From NCBI RefSeq assembly GCF_019613955.1, contig NZ_CP080443.1, positions 1,178,001-1,242,000 of the forward strand: a stretch of DNA of 64,000 nucleotides. The letters run 5' to 3'. Made by a program: the position numbers and the translations under genes. The notes below the pieces were generated by a model. It was given only the letters and a program-made list of their open reading frames with translations, was not told where the DNA came from and ran no database searches. Numbering within the stretch: position 1 is the first letter of the stretch; every line of letters starts with the position of its first letter. Below are positions 8,314-16,268 of this stretch, piece after piece. This stretch comes from Chryseobacterium sp. LJ668 (GTDB lineage Bacteria; Bacteroidota; Bacteroidia; Flavobacteriales; Weeksellaceae).

Positions 8314-11300
8314 ATGGAAGACAACGAAGAATTTGATTCTGATTTTAATGTAGAAGACATTCCTATATCAAATGGGTTCTGGAACTACATGGAATCTTAT
8401 TGGCATAACAACCGGGAATTTCCGCAAAGTACAGAATCACAATTAAACAAAAAAGCAGATTTAATCAGCGGGAAAGTACCCGCATCACAACTCCCCAGCT
8501 ATGTAGATGATGTTCTGGAATTTGAGTTTTTTGAAACTTTACCGAATCCGGGAGAAAAAGGAAAAATATATGTGATAGTAAGCGATAATACTCAATATAG
8601 ATGGAGCGGCAATGATTATGTACAGATTAATTCCGCTGATGATCTGATGACTACTGATACATTTCAGGAAGTTACGGGCATAAAAAGATTCATCAATAAA
8701 GGAAATGCAGTTGATGATTTAAGTCTACAGATATGGGGTAAGAATGGTGCTAAAGCTGGAGTTTTCTTTTATAGTGAAGGAATGGATACATCTCAAATTA
8801 ATTTTGATGGTTATTTCAATTTTAAGAATCAGGATGATGAAGGCTATAGAAACATAAAGGCGGCAGGTTTTATAAAAGATGGATATAATAATGGTTTTAT
8901 TCTTTTAGCCGGAGGAGGACATGTGCCTATTAGTGAATTTGTTTTGAATTCTGATTTTAGTAATCAATTAGCTTTAGTACATAAAGCAGATGTCACAGGT
9001 GGTATTTATAATGGTTCTATTGGGAGAACTAACAAATCTTGGTTTGATTACAATTGGGCAGGTACAGGTGGTAAAGGTTCAGTTATAAGTTTCTCAGGTT
9101 TGGGAGGTGCATATTCTACGGAAATATTTGCAGCTTATAATGATTACTATACTGCTATTAGGTCAAGAAATGGAGATTCTCTTACTTGGAATGATCCGAT
9201 GGTGCTATGGCATAATAAAAACTTTAATCCAGATGATTATGCGTTATCTCATACTTTAAACAATTATATACCTTACACAGGAGCAAGCCAAAATGTAGAT
9301 TTGAATAATAAAAATATATTCAACATAAATAGAGTTGCCACTAACGGTTCTATAAAACACAATAATCTAGGGCTTTCATTAGCAAATGCATCAGGTAGTG
9401 GAAGTTATAGTTCCGTTTTGATTAAAAGTGGACTAACCTTTGGTAACATGGGTACTTATACTGTTAAAATTTATAATTACGCACATGAATATTTTGAATT
9501 TAATGTAAATAATTATAAATATAACGACAGCAACTATATACCTACTATCACATGGAAAACAGGTAATTCTAAAAGAATAACTAGAATAGAGTTTTTAAAG
9601 AACTCTAATAATGATTTATATATAAATGTAGTCATTAATATAGCTTATCCAAGAGTGGCTGTGACAGACTTAATGGTTTACGGATTTGATGATGTAGCTT
9701 TTGATAGTAATAATTGGAGTATAGAGTTAGGAGGTAGTACTACAGGTCTTATAAATGAAGGACAGTTAGTACCTGCAAACTTTCTCAGAGATGATTATCT
9801 TAATGACATTTATACCACACAGGCTTGGGTTCAATCACAAGGATATTTAACATCAGCAAGTTTAAATGGCTTTGCTACTGAAAATTATCTAAATAATAAT
9901 TTTATACCAAATTCTCAAAAAGGAACTGCAAATGGTGTAGCAACATTAGGTAGCTCAGGATTAATTCCGACTAATCAATTACCAAGTTATGTAGATGATG
10001 TATTAGAGTTTGCTGGTTTGAGTAATTTTCCAACAACAGGAGAAACGGGTAAAATATATGTAGCAATAGATACAAATCAAACCTATAGATGGAGTGGTTC
10101 AGCCTATATCCAAATTGCATCAGGAGCTGTTCAATCAGTAAATGGACAGACCGGTATTGTTAATTTAACAAAAAGTGACGTTGGTTTAGGTAATGTAGAT
10201 AATACATCAGATGCAATTAAAAATGTAGCAACAGCAAGAAGTTTAAGAAATGTAAATATTACTCTTGCACAATTAAACTCAGTAACATTAGAACCTGGAA
10301 TTTATAATTTAGAAGGAGCTGCTCCAGGACAAGGATTAACGTCAACTTATAATTATATTATTCAACTAGGTTCATATGGAGGAGCAGGAGGAGCTTATAA
10401 AGCACAGATAGCTATGCCGTATCAAAATGGTATAAATGATTCAATTTATATCAGAACTTCTTTAGGCAATGATTATGGTAATTGGGAAAGAATAGCTAAA
10501 AATAGTGATATTACTGCTGCAATAAATGCACTTAATTTACCTTCATATGGATTTTTAGCACAGAATTATGCTTTAAGAGATGGTAGTAATGCCACTGAGA
10601 GATGGGTAAATTCTGCAAATGGATTACAAGTAAATCCTACTATTGTAGGAAAAATGTATAATGGTTCAGGACAATCAAACCTAAGAGATGCTACTTATGG
10701 TCAGGTAATGGGTTATATTAATGAATTTGGTGTAGCAGCTGGAAACCCAGGTGATAGTTGGTATTATAGAATGAAATTTCTTCACAATAATGCTAATGGA
10801 TACTATGGAGAGTTAGCTGTTAAAATGACTGATGGTAATGGATTGTTTTATAAGAGAGTTGAAGCCAGTACTGATTTTGGATGGATTAAAGCTTGGGATG
10901 ATTCAAATTTTACACAAACAAATATTAATAACTGGAATACAGCCCATGATTGGGGCAACCACGAGTTAGCAGGATATTTAACATCAGCTGGTTTAAATGG
11001 TTATGCTACAGAATCATGGGTTGTTGAAAATTTCCCAAATCAAACATTATCTGTTGGTACAGAGGGTTTAGGGGGACAAGATTTAATTTTATCTAATGCC
11101 AGTACAGTTAAAATAACGAATAACTTTCTTACAAGTAGAGATGGTACTAGAATACCAAATGACATTAAACCAAATGAAAATGGAAACAGAGTAAGATTTG
11201 ACTTTGCTAATGCAGGTACAGTCGGAGGTTCTGGTAATTATGCAGGTGTAATGACCTATTCACCTTGGGATGGTACAACAGTATCCACAGGTGACAGTTC

Positions 11301-11829
11301 TTATCAATTGGCTTTTGCCAATCAGACAGGTATTGATGGCTCAGGCATCCCGATGCTTAAACTAAGAAAAGGAATTGATGATGCATGGTCTTCTGACTGG
11401 TACAAAATGTGGAGTGAAGGCGATTTCTCTCAAGTAGATATTAACAACTGGAATAACATTGTAAATTCCGCTGCCACCCAATCCTGGGTACAATCACAAG
11501 ACTACGCAACCAACAATTTTGTCGAAACAAAAATTGATGAACTCAAAGGAGAAATTGTAGATCCTGCTCCAGGATTTGAAATTACAAATGAATTTACAAC
11601 CGTCATCGTTACTGATAACCATTCAGGAGGACCTTTAGAACTAGAAGGAGAATTAATTTCTAAGCGATACCTAACCATTATTAACTTAAGTCAAAACGTC
11701 ATTGACCTGAATCGAGACGCAAAAACGATTGACAGAATTCCTGAATACGAGACTGCAGAATATTACATTACTACAGAAAAACGACTACTAAAAAAAGGGT
11801 CCTATAAAAACACTGCAGTTTTAATCTAA
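8314..11829 (+). CDS. Large phage tail-fibre-like / receptor-binding repeat protein
   Basis: The 1171-residue protein has no signal peptide and an acidic N-terminus (MEDNEEFDSDFNVED). A fibre module appears twice, at about residues 52-104 and 550-600: 'QLPSYVDDVLEF', then 'GKIYV', then 'YRWSG.DYVQI'. The second copy is followed by 'VNGQTGIVNLTKSDVGLGNVDNTSD', typical of phage fibre proteins. 'TQAWVQSQGYLTS.SLNG' repeats recur near residues 503, 886 and 1055. The C-terminal 100 residues form a distinct end domain. These features fit a trimeric adhesive fibre. The central part uses more A/T-rich codons (TTA, AAT, GGT) than the two ends, suggesting mosaic origin. Target recognition is inferred. 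Confidence 0.75.
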   Translation: MEDNEEFDSDFNVEDIPISNGFWNYMESYWHNNREFPQSTESQLNKKADLISGKVPASQLPSYVDDVLEFEFFETLPNPGEKGKIYVIVSDNTQYRWSGNDYVQINSADDLMTTDTFQEVTGIKRFINKGNAVDDLSLQIWGKNGAKAGVFFYSEGMDTSQINFDGYFNFKNQDDEGYRNIKAAGFIKDGYNNGFILLAGGGHVPISEFVLNSDFSNQLALVHKADVTGGIYNGSIGRTNKSWFDYNWAGTGGKGSVISFSGLGGAYSTEIFAAYNDYYTAIRSRNGDSLTWNDPMVLWHNKNFNPDDYALSHTLNNYIPYTGASQNVDLNNKNIFNINRVATNGSIKHNNLGLSLANASGSGSYSSVLIKSGLTFGNMGTYTVKIYNYAHEYFEFNVNNYKYNDSNYIPTITWKTGNSKRITRIEFLKNSNNDLYINVVINIAYPRVAVTDLMVYGFDDVAFDSNNWSIELGGSTTGLINEGQLVPANFLRDDYLNDIYTTQAWVQSQGYLTSASLNGFATENYLNNNFIPNSQKGTANGVATLGSSGLIPTNQLPSYVDDVLEFAGLSNFPTTGETGKIYVAIDTNQTYRWSGSAYIQIASGAVQSVNGQTGIVNLTKSDVGLGNVDNTSDAIKNVATARSLRNVNITLAQLNSVTLEPGIYNLEGAAPGQGLTSTYNYIIQLGSYGGAGGAYKAQIAMPYQNGINDSIYIRTSLGNDYGNWERIAKNSDITAAINALNLPSYGFLAQNYALRDGSNATERWVNSANGLQVNPTIVGKMYNGSGQSNLRDATYGQVMGYINEFGVAAGNPGDSWYYRMKFLHNNANGYYGELAVKMTDGNGLFYKRVEASTDFGWIKAWDDSNFTQTNINNWNTAHDWGNHELAGYLTSAGLNGYATESWVVENFPNQTLSVGTEGLGGQDLILSNASTVKITNNFLTSRDGTRIPNDIKPNENGNRVRFDFANAGTVGGSGNYAGVMTYSPWDGTTVSTGDSSYQLAFANQTGIDGSGIPMLKLRKGIDDAWSSDWYKMWSEGDFSQVDINNWNNIVNSAATQSWVQSQDYATNNFVETKIDELKGEIVDPAPGFEITNEFTTVIVTDNHSGGPLELEGELISKRYLTIINLSQNVIDLNRDAKTIDRIPEYETAEYYITTEKRLLKKGSYKNTAVLI

Positions 11830-11851
11830 AAAGATTTCAATTATTATTTCA

Positions 11852-11885
11852 CGTCAAGTTTTGTCGCTTCACGAGATTAATATTG
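11852..11885 (+). promoter_or_regulatory. Island composite promoter 5, 1371-aa gene
   Basis: CGTCAAGTTTTGTCG (11852-11866; 4 of 5 arm positions paired) is followed by 11 nt and TAATATTG (11878-11885), a one-mismatch -7 box. The leader is about 145 nt, to the ATG at 12035. Confidence 0.8.
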
Positions 11886-11920
11886 CAATCACAATAAAGC
11901 TTTTCACATGGTCACGATTC

Positions 11921-12020
11921 TAAGTGGATATTTAATAGTCTAATACCACTTAAAAAATAAGACTATCTCCGGAAAATTTCTACTAAAAAGAACTTCCAAA
12001 CAATTTTAATCTTAAAAACC
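11921..12020 (+). promoter_or_regulatory. Predicted H-type pseudoknot plus leader motif, 1371-aa gene mRNA
   Basis: Stem 1 is TAAGTGG (11921-11927) with CCACTTA (11946-11952). Stem 2 is ATAGTCT (11935-11941) with AGACTAT (11960-11966). After 12 nt comes TCTACTAAAAAGA (11979-11991), and the block ends CTTAAAAACC (12011-12020), 14 nt before the ATG. Order, 4-nt second loop, A-rich third loop and the 12-nt gap match the fibre leader, while the stem bases differ. Confidence 0.6.
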
Positions 12021-12034
12021 AAAACAATTTTAAA

Positions 12035-15000
12035 ATGTCAACAAATTTAAACACAAACAACTCTTCGCAAACATTATTCAGATTTGCGGCTATGAGAAAC
12101 CCGGAACTATCCGATCCGAAAAACTTAGACAGAAGATTTATCTTCAGAGATAGTACTATCGCAAATACAAGTGTATTTGACACCAATCTTCCGGTAGAAA
12201 AAACATTACAGGCAATTAGTCGAAAAATAAATCAGCCCAACTCAGGAATTACCCTGGGAATTTTAACTGAATCTGATATTAAAGATATAGATTCCGGTAA
12301 AATTTACGAATTGGCTGTTTGGGTTGCAAGAAACAAGACGACTGCAACAAAAGCTGAATTTGATCAGAAGATCAATGATTATAAAGCCAGTAATCCTACT
12401 CTGATTCATTTGCCAGATCCTACAGACGTTTGGGACAACCTTGTTTATCAGGTCGTAACTCAAAAAGATTTTTATGCAAAAGAATTGATCATGCAATACC
12501 TGCATTTGGAACATATTCTTAATGTATATGATGGTTCAGAAGAATCTTTTGAGGATATGAAAAAAGCAAAAGTAGTTCTGCCTAAAGAATTATTTAAAGT
12601 TTCTCAAGCTGATTTCAATGCTACAGGATCTTCTACTCTACAGAGAACAATGTTCGATGATAAGGCGATGAAATTTGCAGAGGCAACCATTAATCTGAAA
12701 GAAAATCAGGATTTGATCGATGCTCTTTCAAAATTAGAAAAGTCTTACAAAAAACAGCATGAGGCAGCTTACAAAGAAGCATATGATGAATATCAACAGA
12801 CTGTAAAACCACTTTTGAAGACAGTTCAGAAAGACTCCGCAGAAGCAGAAAGAAAAAAACAAATATTAGAAAACAGGATCAATTATCTTACCCAGCTTAG
12901 CGTAGCCGATCCCGAAAAGTTCTATGCAAACAGTGAAATGGATATGGAGCTTCACCGTATCAAAGATGAAATCATGCAGATCACAACTCCTGATGTAGAG
13001 ATTCCTGAATTTGAATTCATTTTTGAAACCCCTGAAATTGATATAGCTGAAATTGGCAGAACGTTGACTGTGAGCAATCAGAAAACGTTGCTTAAAATAT
13101 TAGGTGCATCAACTCTCACCGACGCTCTATCCGACATTTCAACATTTGATGAGCTGAATCAGAATATTACTCAAAGTAATCAAACTTTACAGCAAACTGT
13201 TTTAAACAATACAGTTCTTAATCAGCAGGTTTCTGCCAATGTAGGCGGGGTTATCATTCCGGTGAGCAATAATTCTGTTACTTCAAACTACATTCCTTTC
13301 AGCATAAAGACTTATGCACGGAGCTCAACCGAGTGGAGTTTACTTTTAGCTTTAAGCAGCAATCTTGATATTGTTTCTGCAAATTATAAGATCACATTAA
13401 ATAACGTAGATATTTCTTCTACAAGCGTTTCTTCTATGGGTGGAGGATCTTGCTTGTTATTTGATATACCTAGAATTTTGGTTTCTCAAACCTCGTTGGT
13501 AGAACAATTTATTTTACAAGGAGAAGTGAAACTAAGTGATGGTAATACGTATAAGCTAAACGTCACCTTACTTCAAGACCTGAATGATCTGGATAGGATG
13601 ACTAAACAATACCATTTCCGAGGTGCTGACGGATGTTTTCCTGTTGATCCTCCAAAACCTGAGAATCCTGAAACTCCTGAAACACCAACAAATAATCCTA
13701 CTGAGACATCCTCCTTCATCCCTTCAGGGTTTGGAATGAAAAACATCGGGGTAGCAGATTATTTAAAAGTAGAACAAAGTACTTACTGCTATGTAGAAGG
13801 AGATGTAGCCCACATCGAAAACATAATGGCTCGCGAATACAAAGAGCGTTCTACCAGAAGATTAAAAAGAAGCGAATCTCAGACTACAAAGTCTACAGAA
13901 TCTGAAAAGGAAAAACTTACAGACACCACTTCCACCGAAAGACATGAGATGCAGAGCGAGATTTCTAAAATCTTACAGGAATCTAAAGATTTTGCAGCAC
14001 AAGCAGGATTCACAGCAAGTTGGGGAAGCGAAAAAGGAACTGGGAGATATGGATTAAGTGCTAATGCAAGCTATGCCACACACAATTCCAAAGAAGAAAG
14101 CAATAGACAAGCGGTTACAGAAGCTAAAGACATTACAGCAAGAGCGCTAGACAGAATTGTTACTAAAGTAAAAGAAGAGCGTATTGATAAAGTTTTAGAA
14201 GAATATGAAGAAAACAACAAACATGGTTTTGATAATACAAAAGGAAGCAATCATGTCGTAGGCGTTTACAGATGGGTAGATAAAGTGGTGAAAAACCAAA
14301 TCTATAATTATGGGAAACGTATGATGTTTGAATTCATGATTCCTGAACCTGCTAAGCTACATAACTTAGGAGTAAAAATGATTGATGCTTCTGAAAAATT
14401 ATTGAAACCTGTTGATCCAAGAGAGTCTTCTACTCATAAATTAGATAATTTTTCTTCTTTAAATGATGATACTAAGCTAAAGTTTTGGTTAAGCAAATAC
14501 AATGTTGAAATAGATGAATTTCCTATGCCAACATTTAACATAAATAAATCTTTCCACGAAAGAGACTCTTCTCACGCAGGCCATGATGACGGTAAAGTAC
14601 AGGTGGCTAATGGTTCTGGGGAAGTAGAAATCCCCGAAGGTTATATAGCTAATCAGGTAACTTATACTTTTAATACTTATCCACATGGCTTCAATGGTTC
14701 TCATCAAGCATTTATAACTATAGCAGGGAGACCTATACCTTGGATTGAATCTATTCATCAAACACAAAAAGACGGAACCATAGGAAACTTAAATGTTAGA
14801 AATAAATTAGCCTACTCATTTGCAACCGGAGAAAGTCCAATCATAGAAGGAAGTTTAGACATTTTATGTAATCTAACCCTTGAAGCTAAAAATGCTTGGT
14901 TACAATCAACCTTCAACAAAATCATCGAAGCCTACGAATTAGAACTCGAAAAATACAACCAGGCCTTAGCAGAAGCAAAAGCATTGGGCGTACAAATCAA

Positions 15001-16150
15001 AGGTTCAAACCCCGGTTTTTACAGAAAAATTGAAAATACGGTCTTAAGAAAAAACTGTATTTCTTATATGATTGATCAGAATCCTGCAGCAGCACTTACC
15101 TTTGGAAAAAATAAGTATCACAATAATGGCTATACTTCAGGACAAGAAACTTTCTTAAATACAGATATCAAAGTAGATTCTACATTAGACCAATATGCGG
15201 CTTTTGTGAAATTCATGGAACAGGCATTTGAGTGGGATATTATGAGCTACTATTTCTATCCATATTATTGGGGAAACAGAGAAAAATGGGCAGACATGTA
15301 TCAGTTTGACGATAATGATCCTACTTTCAGAGCATTTATGCAGTCTGGTATGGCGAGAGTAATTGTTACCGTAAGACCAGGATTTGAAGAAGCTGTAAGA
15401 CACTTCCTGGCAACCGGACAAATCTGGAATGGCGGTGAAGTACCTGTAATCGATGATCCGTTATTCTTATCAATTGTAGACGAAATGCGTTCTGCTTTAG
15501 GTAAAAAACAAGGCGAACCGTGGAGAGAAAAAATCCCTACTTCATTAACGATTCTTCAGGCAGATTCTATCGGTTTAAAAGTTGAAAAAGCTTTGCCTTG
15601 CAACTGCGAACCGGGAGTGAAATTTGATGACCAATTAGGTGAAATGTGCGAAAGCAATTTTGAACTGAATAATAATCAAATAGGTCAATCAGCAGACAAA
15701 TGGATTGAGATCAGTTTCAATGAGATGGACGATATTACCTTTACAACCATTCAGGATTTTGAGGATGCAAATGCATACCCTAAAACATATGAGTGTCTTG
15801 GGAATACCTTTGAAATCAATGACATTCCTGAATCTGAACCTTCAATAAAACTCTACAAGCGTATCGCAGAAGAAGTTTCTCAGATCGAAGGTGTAGAAGC
15901 TTATCCTACAGGAGAAAACGGGATCACATTCAAAGTCAATACAAGACTGATCCAAACTTTTAATTTTGTTGAAGTAGGCGCAGATCCTGAAGAAAAGAAA
16001 TTTTCATTTTCTACCGATGCGGAGACGTTTCTTAAGGTTACATCTCCGGCCGCAGCTTTCGGAAGAGAACGAATTTTAGATAAAGACGGGCAATTACTTT
16101 CTGATGAAGAATATGAAAATCAGGCTCCTTTTTCTAAGTTTTTATTGTAG
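12035..16150 (+). CDS. Large 1371-aa protein of unknown function, candidate core/scaffold of the island
   Basis: I do not recognise a named family. There is no signal peptide. A coiled-coil-like segment (about 225-290) is rich in K/E/A. A Pro/Glu/Thr-rich linker (about 545-570) precedes a conserved-looking core with 'MAREYKERSTRRLKR', a charged helical stretch, and 'YRWVDKVVKNQIYNYGKRMMFEFMIPEPAKLH' (split here for reading, about residues 745-775). Further on are 'YYPYYWGNREKW' style aromatics, 'VRPGFEEAVRHFL' and a 'LPCNCEPG' pair of cysteines near 1190. It lies between the fibre and the toxin, has its own island promoter, and probably shares a transcript with the toxin 118 bp downstream. 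A particle, shell or translocation role is only a guess. Confidence 0.7.
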   Translation: MSTNLNTNNSSQTLFRFAAMRNPELSDPKNLDRRFIFRDSTIANTSVFDTNLPVEKTLQAISRKINQPNSGITLGILTESDIKDIDSGKIYELAVWVARNKTTATKAEFDQKINDYKASNPTLIHLPDPTDVWDNLVYQVVTQKDFYAKELIMQYLHLEHILNVYDGSEESFEDMKKAKVVLPKELFKVSQADFNATGSSTLQRTMFDDKAMKFAEATINLKENQDLIDALSKLEKSYKKQHEAAYKEAYDEYQQTVKPLLKTVQKDSAEAERKKQILENRINYLTQLSVADPEKFYANSEMDMELHRIKDEIMQITTPDVEIPEFEFIFETPEIDIAEIGRTLTVSNQKTLLKILGASTLTDALSDISTFDELNQNITQSNQTLQQTVLNNTVLNQQVSANVGGVIIPVSNNSVTSNYIPFSIKTYARSSTEWSLLLALSSNLDIVSANYKITLNNVDISSTSVSSMGGGSCLLFDIPRILVSQTSLVEQFILQGEVKLSDGNTYKLNVTLLQDLNDLDRMTKQYHFRGADGCFPVDPPKPENPETPETPTNNPTETSSFIPSGFGMKNIGVADYLKVEQSTYCYVEGDVAHIENIMAREYKERSTRRLKRSESQTTKSTESEKEKLTDTTSTERHEMQSEISKILQESKDFAAQAGFTASWGSEKGTGRYGLSANASYATHNSKEESNRQAVTEAKDITARALDRIVTKVKEERIDKVLEEYEENNKHGFDNTKGSNHVVGVYRWVDKVVKNQIYNYGKRMMFEFMIPEPAKLHNLGVKMIDASEKLLKPVDPRESSTHKLDNFSSLNDDTKLKFWLSKYNVEIDEFPMPTFNINKSFHERDSSHAGHDDGKVQVANGSGEVEIPEGYIANQVTYTFNTYPHGFNGSHQAFITIAGRPIPWIESIHQTQKDGTIGNLNVRNKLAYSFATGESPIIEGSLDILCNLTLEAKNAWLQSTFNKIIEAYELELEKYNQALAEAKALGVQIKGSNPGFYRKIENTVLRKNCISYMIDQNPAAALTFGKNKYHNNGYTSGQETFLNTDIKVDSTLDQYAAFVKFMEQAFEWDIMSYYFYPYYWGNREKWADMYQFDDNDPTFRAFMQSGMARVIVTVRPGFEEAVRHFLATGQIWNGGEVPVIDDPLFLSIVDEMRSALGKKQGEPWREKIPTSLTILQADSIGLKVEKALPCNCEPGVKFDDQLGEMCESNFELNNNQIGQSADKWIEISFNEMDDITFTTIQDFEDANAYPKTYECLGNTFEINDIPESEPSIKLYKRIAEEVSQIEGVEAYPTGENGITFKVNTRLIQTFNFVEVGADPEEKKFSFSTDAETFLKVTSPAAAFGRERILDKDGQLLSDEEYENQAPFSKFLL

Positions 16151-16186
16151 CCTTTTGAATTTCAAATCATGAATCGGTGTAAAACC

Positions 16187-16229
16187 GAGGTTATTGGGCA
16201 GCACTTTATTGTGCTGCCTTATAACCCTC
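16187..16229 (+). other. Long hairpin between the 1371-aa gene and the toxin gene
   Basis: GAGGTTAT, T, GGGCAGCAC, a 6-nt loop, GTGCTGCC, TT and ATAACCCTC form a stem of roughly 17-19 pairs. A smaller stem TCGGT/ACCGA (16174-16188) overlaps its left edge. No long T-run follows, so it may be a partial terminator, an RNA-processing site or an mRNA stabiliser that sets the ratio of the two products. Confidence 0.65.
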
Positions 16230-16268
16230 ATGAAATTAATGAATTGTTAACAACTAAAAACGAAGAAA

